Assembly: GCA_027048495.1 (NCBI GenBank)
Contig: JALTWS010000019.1
Location: 1-58,681, forward strand
Length of the DNA stretch: 58,681 bases
Direction of reading: 5' to 3'
DNA from: Candidatus Azambacteria bacterium
GTDB taxonomy: Bacteria; Patescibacteriota; Minisyncoccia; GWC2-36-17; M10-OD1-4
The notes below the pieces were generated by a model. That model was given only the letters and a program-made list of their open reading frames with translations. It made no database searches and was not told the origin of the DNA. This document shows positions 1-9,121 of this stretch, one piece after another; the first letter of the stretch is position 1; every line of letters starts with the position of its first letter. Both the position numbers and the translations under genes were made by a program.

Positions 1-30
1 GTGGAGTTTACAAGCAACAATTAAAAAATT

Positions 31-57
31 AAACGGCGCAAACGCGCCGTTTTTGCT
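31..57 (+). terminator. Rho-independent terminator of an upstream gene outside the window
   Basis: AAACGGCGC-aaac-GCGCCGTTT followed by T-rich tract. Confidence 0.75.
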
Positions 58-75
58 TATTTTTTGTTTTTTAAG

Positions 76-723
76 TTAACATTTTTTTATTCTCAAAGAT
101 AAAACGTAAGTCCAGCGCAACATAACAGCTCCTATTATCAAAGATAAAATAGGATCTATTAGATTAAAGCCGGTTGTCATTATCAAAACTCCGCCAATAA
201 CAACAGCAATGCTTTGTAAAAGATCTGATAATACATGAAACTTAACAGATTCATGGGTTATATTTTCATCATGCATGTGATCTAAAATTTTGTGTTGTAT
301 GTAATTGCCAACGGTTCCTAAAATTGCAATTGATATCATAATCCAGCTGTTTATCTCTCTTGGCTCAAATATTCTTGCGATAGCCTCATATATTATCCAC
401 AAAGAGACGGCAAGAAGCAGACCGGCGTTTATGTATCCGCTTGTTTTTCTTAGCTTTTTTTCGTTTAATCCTTTTGAGATGTAGTAAGACACAACAATTG
501 CAACAAAAACAGAAGATGCGTCAATTAACACATGCCAAGCATCGGCAAGCAAAGCCAAGCTGTTTGATATTATTCCGCCGACAAGCTCAATTAAAAAAAC
601 AGAAAAAGCAATAAAAAACACCAAGCTGAATTTTTTTAGCTCACAAAGACAATTATGTCTTAAGTCGCATTTATCAAAATGTTTTTTTATTTTTTTGTGT
701 TGTGTGTGACAATTTGCGCTCAT
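76..723 (-). CDS. Cation diffusion facilitator family transporter
   Basis: ORF; CDF-type motifs (LIGGIISNSLALLADAWHVLIDASS; HVLSDLLQS), multiple TM segments, His-rich N-terminus. Confidence 0.85.
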   Translation of the reverse strand: MSANCHTQHKKIKKHFDKCDLRHNCLCELKKFSLVFFIAFSVFLIELVGGIISNSLALLADAWHVLIDASSVFVAIVVSYYISKGLNEKKLRKTSGYINAGLLLAVSLWIIYEAIARIFEPREINSWIMISIAILGTVGNYIQHKILDHMHDENITHESVKFHVLSDLLQSIAVVIGGVLIMTTGFNLIDPILSLIIGAVMLRWTYVLSLRIKKC

Positions 724-914
724 AATTTTTGTATTAATTTATAACATAGTTTATTTAATAAAAAAAGAAAAAGCATAAAAAATACTAAAAAACTTTTCCA
801 CAACAAAAATTTGCAAAAACTCAAAAAAAAAAAAAAGATATAGTAGTTTTGTTACCAGGATAATCTTGATAACATTTTGTTCTTTTTATCAACAACCTAA
901 GTGGAGGGTGAAGG

Positions 915-1337
915 ATGAAATTGCTCAAAAGCGCAGTTTTTGGTATGATGCTGGCATTGCCGATGTTTGTTTTTTCTGGGAGTTCTCAGGCTAATGGTGC
1001 CTATGCATTTTCTGTGGATAGGTTTCAGTTTCCTGAGGATGATGAAGAAGATTGGAGAATAATATTTCATCTTTATACTAATTATTCTCCAGATCCAAAT
1101 CAATTCATTATTTATGGATGGACTGCATTTGGCAACTGGAGGGATATAACACAAGATGTGATAGGGCAATCCCCTGCATGGTATGAATGCAAGGCGGATT
1201 TTGTGAGTATAACATTTAATCCTTCTTATCCCAGATATGAGGTTGTTTATAGAATGGGAGACAGAATGTCATATTGGTCACCAGCCTGTCTTGGCTTATC
1301 TAATCCACAATATTATAATTTTTATTTGGATTATTAA
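915..1337 (+). CDS. Small secreted protein of unknown function
   Basis: RBS-like gtggagggtgaagg before ATG; N-terminal signal peptide (MKLLKSAVFGMMLALPMFVFSGSSQANG); own terminator follows. Confidence 0.65.
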   Translation: MKLLKSAVFGMMLALPMFVFSGSSQANGAYAFSVDRFQFPEDDEEDWRIIFHLYTNYSPDPNQFIIYGWTAFGNWRDITQDVIGQSPAWYECKADFVSITFNPSYPRYEVVYRMGDRMSYWSPACLGLSNPQYYNFYLDY

Positions 1338-1344
1338 TTTTTAT

Positions 1345-1380
1345 TAGGGTTGGTAGATGTTTCTACCAACCCTACTTTTT
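1345..1380 (+). terminator. Rho-independent terminator
   Basis: TAGGGTTGGTAGA-tgtt-TCTACCAACCCTA then TTTTT. Confidence 0.8.
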
Positions 1381-1396
1381 TGAAATAATAAAAAAT

Positions 1397-1723
1397 ATGT
1401 TTAAGAATAAAACTTCAAAATTTTTAATGAATAATTATGTTTTGGGGGTCTCTATTATATTTTTTGCTTTTATTTTTATAAATTACCAGTTCTCTTTTAA
1501 CTTTTTTAAATATACAGGTCCTATTTTGGGTGTTTTTATTGAGTGGTTATTCTTTCTTGTACCGATTTATTGGGCTTTTCGTATAATGTTTTATTTTAAA
1601 AAAAATAAGTTAATCTTAGTTTTATTTTTTATATTTTCATTTTTGTATTTTCTTGCTCTGATTTATTCTGGTGTTTTTTCTTATGGCTTTGAAGTTATTT
1701 TAAAAGAAGGATTAAGCAATTAA
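1397..1723 (+). CDS. Small multi-TM membrane protein, unknown
   Basis: ORF, hydrophobic throughout. Confidence 0.5.
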   Translation: MFKNKTSKFLMNNYVLGVSIIFFAFIFINYQFSFNFFKYTGPILGVFIEWLFFLVPIYWAFRIMFYFKKNKLILVLFFIFSFLYFLALIYSGVFSYGFEVILKEGLSN

Positions 1724-1825
1724 ACTTAATCATTCAATCATTATTCTTGTTATTGGGAGGTATAATTGGATATTTTATATCAACGAGATAGTTAATATAG
1801 TTATAAAATAAATTTTTTAAAAAAT

Positions 1826-2296
1826 ATGGATAAATTAAAGTTTAATTTACAAAAAAGTATAAAATTAATTTTGGGAGTTTTATTTTTGTTTGCTACTTAT
1901 TTTATGCTTTTCTATTAACTTTTGGCGCTTACAGAAATGCTTTTTGTTCCATGGAATACTATAGATGTTAAATTAAGGCCAGAAGTCGGTAGTTGGGAAA
2001 TATCTTTAAATGATTTTTTTTGAATCAGGAATTGGAGCAAAGCTTTTTTCAATTTTATTTGTTGGTTTTAGTTTAGTTGCTTTATTTTTAAGAGAGGAGG
2101 CTTATATTACAAAATATTATATTTTTTTGGAATTTTAAATTTAATCTTTTTATTTTTTGCTATTTTAATTTTATTTTTAAGTAATTTTATAAATAGTATT
2201 ATTTTTGGAAATAATGTCATAGGATATGAAAAAAATATTATACCAATACTATTTTTAGCGATTTTTAAACTAAAGTTTAAAAGATTTAATTTTTAA
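1826..2296 (+). pseudogene. Decayed (or mis-sequenced) small membrane protein gene
   Basis: ATG frame MDKLKFNLQKSIKLILGVLFLFATYFMLFY, in-frame TAA (1916), continues LLALTEMLFVPWNTIDVKLRPEVGSWEISLNDFF, shifts at a poly-T run into ESGIGAKLFSILFVGFSLVALFLREEAYITKYY, shifts again at a second poly-T run into FFGILNLIFLFFAILILFLSNFINS...KFKRFNF*. Confidence 0.55.
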
Positions 2297-4295
2297 CTCT
2301 CTCAATCGCCTGATTAAGTATCTCACAGTACAAGTTTAGTCCGATTTGGTTTACCGCTCCGGTTTGGTTTTTCCCTAAAATGTTTCCCGCTCCGCGTATT
2401 TGCAAATCCTGCATAGCAAGCTCGTATCCGGCGCCAAGCTGTGAGTATTTTTCAAGCGCTTCCAATCTTTTTTTGGCGTTTTCTGTGAGTGATTTTTCTT
2501 TGAACATAAAATAAGCGTAGGCTTCTTTTGTGTGTCTGCCTATTCTTCCTCTTATCTGATGCGCCTGTGAAAGCCCTAAAATCTCTGCGCAATCTATTAT
2601 CAATGTATTTACATTTTTAATATCAAGCCCGTTTTCTATTATCGTTGTTGAGACTAAGACATCAAACTCTTTGTTTTTGAATTTTAGCATTGTGTCTCGG
2701 AGTTCTTTTTCTGAGAGTCTGCCGTGGATTTCTCTAAACCTTGCTTCGGGGACCAGTTTTTTTAGGTCTAAAAGAGTTTTTTGTATTGTTTCAATTTTGT
2801 TGTGTAAAAAATAAACCTGCCCGCCTCTTTTAAGCTCATTTTCTATTGCGCTTTTTACTTCTGTTTCATTGTAAGGTATAACTTTTGTGTGTATTGGCAT
2901 TCTGCCAAGCGGGGGAGTATTTATTTGGCTTATGCTTCTTATACCAGACAAAGAAAGATAAAGTGTTCGCGGTATTGGAGTTGCCGACATGCTTAAGATA
3001 TCTATATTTTCTTTTAATTTTTTCAGTTTTTCTTTTTGTTTTACTCCAAAGCGTTGTTCTTCGTCTATTATCAAAAGTCCCAGCTTTTTAAACTCAATAT
3101 CAGAAGAGAGTATCCTGTGAGTTCCTATTATGATATCCACTTTTCCTTCTTTTATGTTTTTTATAGTTTCTTTTTGTTTTTTTGGATTTTCAAATCTGTT
3201 TAGAACCGCAATATTTACCGGAAACTTTTTAAACCTTTCTTTAAAATTTTCAAAATGTTGGTCGGAAAGTATGGTAGTAGGGCAAAGCACTGCAACCTGA
3301 AAACCTGAGTTTACGGCTTTGAAAGCCGCGCGCATAGCAACTTCCGTTTTTCCAAAGCCAACATCTCCGCATAAAAGCCTGTCCATTGGGGTATCAGATT
3401 CCATATCTTTTTTAATTTCTTCTATTGCTTTTTTTTGGTCGGGGGTTTCCGGATGAGGGAACGCATCTTCAAATTCTTTTTGAGAAGAGTCGTCTTTTTG
3501 GCAGGGCGTCTTTTTTGCAACTGATCTTTTTGCGTAAAGCTCCAAAAGTTCTTTTGCAAGTTTCTCTGCATCTTCGGATGCTTTTTTTAGAGTGTTTTGC
3601 CACAAACTTCCGGAAAGTCTGTGAATTTTTGGTTTCTCAAACCCAAGATACAAAGAAAGGTTTTGGGCTTTTTCTTCTGGAACAAAAAGTTTGTCTGGAT
3701 CAGCTCCTTTTTTTGGCGGGGCGTATTCTAAAAGATAGTATTCTTTTTCGTTTAATTTGACTTTTCCTTTGTAAATGCCAATGCCATGGTCTTTGTGAAC
3801 CAAAAAATCTCCCTCTGATATATTTTTTAAATGATGGGCGTCTTGCGCTTTAAACCTCTTTTTTAAGATTTTATCTCTTTTGCCTTCGTCAAAAGTTATA
3901 TCTTTTAACTTTTTTATGCTTTCTATTTGGTTTCCCAAAAAATCCAAAAGCACGGCGCAATTTGAGTTTATCGGAAAAACAACGACCGATCCTCCTCTTT
4001 GTGAAAATTCCCCCGGTAGGGATACAGTCATAACTTTCTGGTAATTTAAATCATCAAGCTTTCTTAAAAGTTCAGATAGTTTTATATTTTGGTCTTTTTC
4101 AAACAAAACAGCATGGTTTTGCCAAAAACTGTCCATTTTCAAAAGCCGTTTTATCTTTTTTTCGTTTTCTGAGAACCACAAAAGCTCCCTTTCCGCCAAA
4201 TGGGGGGTAAGGGATACTATTAAAATTTCTTTTAAATTTTCTGATTCTTTTTTCGGCACATTCAAAAAGGTACTAAAATAAAGATAAAAAGTCAA
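2286..4295 (-). CDS. mfd: Mini transcription-repair coupling factor (Mfd-like): RID/CarD-like domain plus RecG-like translocase
   Basis: FLVHKDHGIGIYKG (RID), GDVGFGKTEVAMRAAF (Walker A), IIDEEQRFGVKQKE (DEEQ), TRG-like C-terminal motifs; 669 aa, much shorter than canonical Mfd (~1150 aa). Confidence 0.85.
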   Translation of the reverse strand: MTFYLYFSTFLNVPKKESENLKEILIVSLTPHLAERELLWFSENEKKIKRLLKMDSFWQNHAVLFEKDQNIKLSELLRKLDDLNYQKVMTVSLPGEFSQRGGSVVVFPINSNCAVLLDFLGNQIESIKKLKDITFDEGKRDKILKKRFKAQDAHHLKNISEGDFLVHKDHGIGIYKGKVKLNEKEYYLLEYAPPKKGADPDKLFVPEEKAQNLSLYLGFEKPKIHRLSGSLWQNTLKKASEDAEKLAKELLELYAKRSVAKKTPCQKDDSSQKEFEDAFPHPETPDQKKAIEEIKKDMESDTPMDRLLCGDVGFGKTEVAMRAAFKAVNSGFQVAVLCPTTILSDQHFENFKERFKKFPVNIAVLNRFENPKKQKETIKNIKEGKVDIIIGTHRILSSDIEFKKLGLLIIDEEQRFGVKQKEKLKKLKENIDILSMSATPIPRTLYLSLSGIRSISQINTPPLGRMPIHTKVIPYNETEVKSAIENELKRGGQVYFLHNKIETIQKTLLDLKKLVPEARFREIHGRLSEKELRDTMLKFKNKEFDVLVSTTIIENGLDIKNVNTLIIDCAEILGLSQAHQIRGRIGRHTKEAYAYFMFKEKSLTENAKKRLEALEKYSQLGAGYELAMQDLQIRGAGNILGKNQTGAVNQIGLNLYCEILNQAIERVKN

Positions 4296-4319
4296 AAATC
4301 AATTAAGCTTTCTACATAT

Positions 4320-4382
4320 CTTTTTGCGGTCCTTCCAAAACAAGCGCAAAGCAAAGCTTCGTTTATTGCTTTTTTAAGTTTT
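4320..4382 (-). repeat. Duplicated 3' fragment of pth (relic copy)
   Basis: CTTTTTGCGGTCCTTCCAAAACAAGCGCAAAGCAAAGCTTCGTTTATTGCTTTTTTAAG is nearly identical to 5002..5063 inside pth; one 1-bp indel. Confidence 0.85.
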
Positions 4383-4621
4383 TATTTTAGGTTCTTGTAA
4401 GTCTTTTCATTTCTTAGCCTTATGTCGTCTATGATGACTTCTTTGTTTTCGTAATGAAAAATAATACGAAAGTTTTTGTTTCTGACTTTATAAAATTTAG
4501 TATCTTTTATTTTTGAAATTTTAATAGTGTTTTTGCCAGAAATCAAAGAAAGGATTATATTTTCCAATATAGCTCTTTGTTTTTTTGATATTTTTCGCAA
4601 GAGTTTCTCTATTTTATCCAT
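4382..4621 (-). CDS. RelE/ParE-like type II toxin
   Basis: 79 aa; ...DTKFYKVRNKNFRIIFHYENKEVIIDDIRLRNEKTYKNL is a RelE-type core; overlaps the upstream antitoxin. Confidence 0.7.
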   Translation of the reverse strand: MDKIEKLLRKISKKQRAILENIILSLISGKNTIKISKIKDTKFYKVRNKNFRIIFHYENKEVIIDDIRLRNEKTYKNLK

Positions 4622-4871
4622 CTATTTTTTTAATGGCTTTTAGAAAATCTTTTGCGGAAATTCCTTTGCCCTTGTTGTCCCTTGCAGAATTAAATATTAT
4701 CTTTGAATCTTTATTTGAAGACTTGCCTAAAATATCATCAAGCTTTAGTGGTTTTACTTTAAGCACATCACCCTCAAAGCTTACCAGAAATCTATCTGTT
4801 TTAAATTTCTTTCTCCATTTGGAAGGGAGTGTTATTTGACCTTTTGTTGTTGCTTTTAATATGGTGTTCAT
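4614..4871 (-). CDS. AbrB/MazE (SpoVT)-type antitoxin
   Basis: ATTKGQITLPSKWRKKFKTDRFLVSFEGDVLKVKPL is a swapped-hairpin AbrB motif; overlaps the toxin start. Confidence 0.8.
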   Translation of the reverse strand: MNTILKATTKGQITLPSKWRKKFKTDRFLVSFEGDVLKVKPLKLDDILGKSSNKDSKIIFNSARDNKGKGISAKDFLKAIKKIDG

Positions 4872-4892
4872 TTTTATAGAAATTTTAATTAT

Positions 4893-4947
4893 AAAAAGTA
4901 AGAAATTCTTACTTTTTAAGTATAGGTTTTATTTTGTTTAAAGTCAA
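4893..4947 (-). promoter_or_regulatory. Promoter and operator-like palindrome of the TA operon
   Basis: Minus strand TTGACT-17 nt-TATACT followed by the 25-bp palindrome AAAAAGTAAGAAATTCTTACTTTTT (4893..4917). Confidence 0.65.
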
Positions 4948-4978
4948 ATTATATTTCTTACTGATAATCGTTTGCTAT

Positions 4979-5548
4979 TTATTGATTGTAAAGTTCCATC
5001 GCTTTTTGCGGTCCTTCCAAAACAGCGCAAAGCAAAGCTTCGTTTATTGCTTTTTTGAGTTTTCTTAAAGTTGATTCATCTTTTTTTGTAAATTTTTTAA
5101 GGACAATGTCTGCCGCATCTTTTTTCTTTTTGGTTGGGTTAATGCCCACCCTTATTCTCCAAAATCCTTTTGTTTTTAATTTTTTTATAACACTTTCTAT
5201 GCCTTTATGTCCTCCCGAGTTTTTATTAAAAGATATTTTTATTGATCCAAAAGGCAAGTCAATATCATCTTGTACCACAAAAATATTTTCCGGTTTTGTT
5301 TTAAAGTATTTTGCTCCGGCAGAAACAGCATCTCCTGAAAGATTCATATAAGTTTCAGGGAGCATAAGCACAGTTTTATGTTTTTTTAATTTTCCTTCTG
5401 AAATCAAAGATTTTAATTTTTTGTTTTCTGAAAACTCTGGAAAGTTATTTTTTTTGGCAAAATAAAAAACCGTATCGCGTCCGATATTGTGCCTTGTGTT
5501 TTTGTATTCTTCTCCGGGATTTCCCAGACCCACTATTAAATGTGTCAT
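4979..5548 (-). CDS. pth: Peptidyl-tRNA hydrolase
   Basis: LIVGLGNPGEEYKNTRHNIGRDTV..., MLPETYMNLSG, VQDDIDLPFG. Confidence 0.97.
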   Translation of the reverse strand: MTHLIVGLGNPGEEYKNTRHNIGRDTVFYFAKKNNFPEFSENKKLKSLISEGKLKKHKTVLMLPETYMNLSGDAVSAGAKYFKTKPENIFVVQDDIDLPFGSIKISFNKNSGGHKGIESVIKKLKTKGFWRIRVGINPTKKKKDAADIVLKKFTKKDESTLRKLKKAINEALLCAVLEGPQKAMELYNQ

Positions 5549-5552
5549 ATCA

Positions 5553-6587
5553 TTATTTCAAGTCAAAAATATTTTCTGCCAATGTTTTAATTTCAGAATA
5601 GTCAAAGTCTCCTGCTTTTGGCTTCAAAACAAAACCTCTTTGCGAGCCAAACATAAATGTATCTGCAATCAAAAGAGAGTCTTTTTTTCCTGCATCAAGT
5701 GATTTGCTTATGACATTATCATAGCTTATATTTCTTAAAACTTCAAAAAAGCTTTTTATTTCGTTTTCCGCTATATTGGTTTGAATATTGTCTTTTGTTG
5801 CTTTGTAAATTGAAATTAAAGTGGGAAAGTCAACCAAAAGGTTAAGTCCGAATATCTTTTTTCTTAACGCTTCAATAACAGCCTGTTGTTGCTCTATCCT
5901 GTCAAAATCTCCATTTGGAGAATATCTTGTTCTTAAATATTTCTGAACTGTTTCCCCGTCAAAGTATCGCCAGCCTTTTTTTACCTCAAAAACTTCCGTT
6001 CCAAATCCGGGTGTTGGAAATTGGGGATCATAAATATCTTTTTTTACAAACACATTAATTCCTCCCAGAGCGTCAACTATTTTTTGGACTGCTGTGATAT
6101 CAAGCGCAACATAATAATACACATCTTGTCCGGTCATCTCTTTTATTTTTTCAGTTAAAAGTTCTGGATTTCTTTCGTTTTCTGCAAAAAGGGAATTTAT
6201 CTTTGCGTATCTTTTTTCTTTTTTTATATAAACCAAAAGATCGCGAGGAATAGAAAGCAGCGCAAGCTGGTTTGTGCTTGGCTTTATGCTGGCAAGAATT
6301 ATAGAGTCGGTAAGGTCGGGCGCGCTGTTGCCTTTTCCGGGAAGTCCCAAAAATAGTATATTTACTCTGTCATTTTCTTCTCCTTTTAAGGTTAGCTCCT
6401 CATCCTTTAAAAAAGAAAAAGCGGTTTTTACCAGAGCTTTTGAGTTTATATCTGTTTTTGGAGGCTTTGAAAGTTCAGGGGTGTTATAAAAAAATAAAAA
6501 AGGCAAAAAAAACAATATTCCCGCCACTCTTAAAATCCATAAAGCAAAAGGAGATATTTTTTTTTGTTCTGTTTGGTTTTTTTGCAT
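5553..6587 (-). CDS. LytR-CpsA-Psr (LCP) family protein
   Basis: NILFLGLPGKGN...LTDSIILASIKPSTNQLALLSIPRDLLVYI, YLRTRYSPNGDFDRIEQQQAV; ATG at 6587 preferred over 6635. Confidence 0.9.
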   Translation of the reverse strand: MQKNQTEQKKISPFALWILRVAGILFFLPFLFFYNTPELSKPPKTDINSKALVKTAFSFLKDEELTLKGEENDRVNILFLGLPGKGNSAPDLTDSIILASIKPSTNQLALLSIPRDLLVYIKKEKRYAKINSLFAENERNPELLTEKIKEMTGQDVYYYVALDITAVQKIVDALGGINVFVKKDIYDPQFPTPGFGTEVFEVKKGWRYFDGETVQKYLRTRYSPNGDFDRIEQQQAVIEALRKKIFGLNLLVDFPTLISIYKATKDNIQTNIAENEIKSFFEVLRNISYDNVISKSLDAGKKDSLLIADTFMFGSQRGFVLKPKAGDFDYSEIKTLAENIFDLK

Positions 6588-6678
6588 ATTTATATAATAC
6601 CATAAAAAATGTAGTTTTGCGTGAACAAAATCCAAGCTTTTCTTGTATCGGATGCATTTTTATGGTATAGTCTTTATT

Positions 6679-7227
6679 ATGTTAAAGAGCATTTTATCTT
6701 TTTTATGGGAAACGGCAAAGCTAGTTATCGTAGCGCTTATTATTATAGTTCCTTTAAGGTACTATGTGGTTCAGCCGTTTTTTGTTTTGGGGGCTTCTAT
6801 GGAGCCTAATTTTGAAAATGGCGATTATCTTATAATAGATGAAATATCTTATAAATTTTCAAGCCCAAAAAGAGGAGATGTTGTGGTATTTAAATATCCA
6901 TTTAATCCAAAAGAATACTATATAAAAAGGATAATAGGTCTGCCCGGAGAGACCATTAGCTTCAGAAACGGAAAAGTTTTTATCAAAAATAAAGAAAATC
7001 CCGAAGGTTTCTTTTTAGATGAAAAAGAGTATATGCTGGACGGCAAGGAAACTTACGGATCAGGAGAAGTAAAACTTGGGGTTGATGAGTATTTTGTCTT
7101 GGGAGACAACAGAAGTGCTTCTTCTGATTCAAGAAGATGGGGGCCATTAAAAGAGGAATTTATAGTTGGTAAAGTTCTTTTAAGAGTTTTTCCATTTGAT
7201 TCTGCTAAGTTATATTTAAGCAAATAA
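6679..7227 (+). CDS. lepB: Signal peptidase I
   Basis: GASMEPNFENGDYLIIDEISY, KRGDVVVFKYP..YIKRIIGLPGE, VLGDNRSASSDSRRWG. Confidence 0.95.
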   Translation: MLKSILSFLWETAKLVIVALIIIVPLRYYVVQPFFVLGASMEPNFENGDYLIIDEISYKFSSPKRGDVVVFKYPFNPKEYYIKRIIGLPGETISFRNGKVFIKNKENPEGFFLDEKEYMLDGKETYGSGEVKLGVDEYFVLGDNRSASSDSRRWGPLKEEFIVGKVLLRVFPFDSAKLYLSK

Positions 7228-7231
7228 CTAT

Positions 7232-8548
7232 ATGCCAAAAAAGCCAAAAAAAACATTCCAAACTTTAAAAGGAACTTATGATGTTTTGCCGCAAGACCAA
7301 AAGTATTGGGAAAAAATAAAGGCTGTTCTTAAAAATTTGTCTTTGCATTATGGGTTTTCAAGGATAGATACTCCCGTTATTGAATATGCAGATCTTTATA
7401 CTTCTTCTGTTGGAGAGGCTACAGATGTAGTTCAAAAACAGATGTATATTTTCAAAACAAAAGGGAAAGATACAGTCGCTTTAAGACCAGAAGGCACGGC
7501 AGGAATAGCAAGAGCATATATTGAACATGGAATGATAAACTTGCCTCAGCCGGTTAAGTTATACTACATAGGCCCTATGTTTAGATATGAACAGCCACAA
7601 GCAGGAAGATTCAGGCAGTTTTATCAGGCTGGTTTTGAGGTTATCGGAGATAAAGATGCGTCTTATGATGCTCAAGTTATTAACTTGTTTATTAAAATCT
7701 GTTATGGTATAGGATTGAAAAATTTAAGCGTTAAAATAAACAGCATCGGATGCAAGCAGTGCAGGTCAGGATACAGAAGCCAGCTTTTGAGATATTATAG
7801 GTCAAGAATAAAAGGGCTATGTTCTGACTGTAAAAAAAGAGTCAAAATAAATCCATTAAGGCTTCTTGATTGCAAAGAAGAAAAGTGCCAGCCTGCAAAA
7901 ATAAATGCTCCTAATATAATAGACAGTTTATGCAAAGAGTGCCATGATCACTTTAAACTTGTTTTAGAGTTTTTAGACGAGCTTGAAATACCGTATTGTC
8001 TGGACCAATTTTTAGTGCGAGGATTTGATTACTATACAAAAACAGTGTTTGAGGTGTTTTTGGAAGATGAGCATATAGAAGGGGGAAGCGAGAAAACTCA
8101 TAAAAGGTCAAGTCTTGCAATTGGCGGAGGAGGAAGGTATGATTATCTTATTAAGATGCTTGGAGGTAAAGATGTGTCTGCTGTTGGTGCTGCTTTGGGA
8201 ATTGAAAGAGTCTTGGACGCTATGAAACAACAAAACGCAAGAGTGTCAGATTTGCAAAAGTCACAGGTGTTTTTGGTTCAGGTGGGTGAGTTAGGCAAGA
8301 AAAAAAGCATGAAGCTTTTTGATGAGCTTTCTTCTGCTGGAATATATGCTATGGAGGCTTTTGGAAGAAACAGCATATCTTCTCAACTTAAAATAGCAGA
8401 CAGAATGGGAGCTAAAATAAGTTTAATAACAGGACAAAAAGAAGCAATAGATGGAGATGTTATATTGCGGGATATGGAAACAGGAGCGCAAGAGATAATA
8501 CCTGTGGAGAAAATAGTAAAAGTTGTTAAAGAAAGGTTAAAAAAATAA
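7232..8548 (+). CDS. hisS: Histidyl-tRNA synthetase
   Basis: GTYDVLPQD, LRPEGTAGIARAYIEHG, GPMFRYEQPQAGRFRQFYQ, RGFDYYTKTVFEV. Confidence 0.97.
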   Translation: MPKKPKKTFQTLKGTYDVLPQDQKYWEKIKAVLKNLSLHYGFSRIDTPVIEYADLYTSSVGEATDVVQKQMYIFKTKGKDTVALRPEGTAGIARAYIEHGMINLPQPVKLYYIGPMFRYEQPQAGRFRQFYQAGFEVIGDKDASYDAQVINLFIKICYGIGLKNLSVKINSIGCKQCRSGYRSQLLRYYRSRIKGLCSDCKKRVKINPLRLLDCKEEKCQPAKINAPNIIDSLCKECHDHFKLVLEFLDELEIPYCLDQFLVRGFDYYTKTVFEVFLEDEHIEGGSEKTHKRSSLAIGGGGRYDYLIKMLGGKDVSAVGAALGIERVLDAMKQQNARVSDLQKSQVFLVQVGELGKKKSMKLFDELSSAGIYAMEAFGRNSISSQLKIADRMGAKISLITGQKEAIDGDVILRDMETGAQEIIPVEKIVKVVKERLKK

Positions 8549-8549
8549 A

Positions 8550-8885
8550 ATGGATTGTTTATTTTGCAAAATCACAAATAGAGAATTAAATTCAGATATC
8601 ATTTTAGAAAATGACAAGTTTTTGGTTTTTAAAGATATTCATCCAAAAGCGGATGTGCATGTTTTGATAGTGCCAAAAAAGCATATAGATTCTGTTGATC
8701 ACATAACAGAAGAAGATGCTAAGTTTTTGGGTGATATATTTTTGACAGCCAAAGAGGCGGCAAAAAAGCTGGGAGTTTCCCAAGCTTATAAGCTTGCCAT
8801 AAATGTCGGAAAAGATGGTGGTCAGGAAATAGACCATCTTCACATGCATCTTTTGGCTGAAAGAAAGGAGGTGTCAGACACATGA
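8550..8885 (+). CDS. HIT family (histidine triad) hydrolase
   Basis: CLFCKITNRE...; GQEIDHLHMHLLAE triad. Confidence 0.95.
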   Translation: MDCLFCKITNRELNSDIILENDKFLVFKDIHPKADVHVLIVPKKHIDSVDHITEEDAKFLGDIFLTAKEAAKKLGVSQAYKLAINVGKDGGQEIDHLHMHLLAERKEVSDT

Positions 8886-9121
8886 TAGAAGCAAAAAGAA
8901 AAGAAGGAGAATCAACTGGAGCTTTTTTAAGGAGATTTACAAGAAAAATTCAGCAAAGCCATATATTACAAAAAGCAAGAAAAGCAAGATTTTTGGAAAG
9001 AAAAAAATCAAAAAGGCAGATAAGAGAATCAGCTATAAGAAGAGCAAAAATAGCTCAGGAAAAAGAAAGATTATATAAATTAGGTAAAATAAGCGAAAAT
9101 GAGTATAAAAAAGGAAATTAA
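8882..9121 (+). CDS. rpsU: 30S ribosomal protein S21
   Basis: EAKRKEGESTGAFLRRFTRKIQQSHILQKARKARFLERKKSKRQIRESAIRR; ATGA overlap with the HIT gene. Confidence 0.85.
   Translation: MIEAKRKEGESTGAFLRRFTRKIQQSHILQKARKARFLERKKSKRQIRESAIRRAKIAQEKERLYKLGKISENEYKKGN

Noticed and set aside
897-1169. 90-aa minus-strand ORF
   Set aside because: Overlaps the signal-peptide protein gene with RBS and terminator on the plus strand
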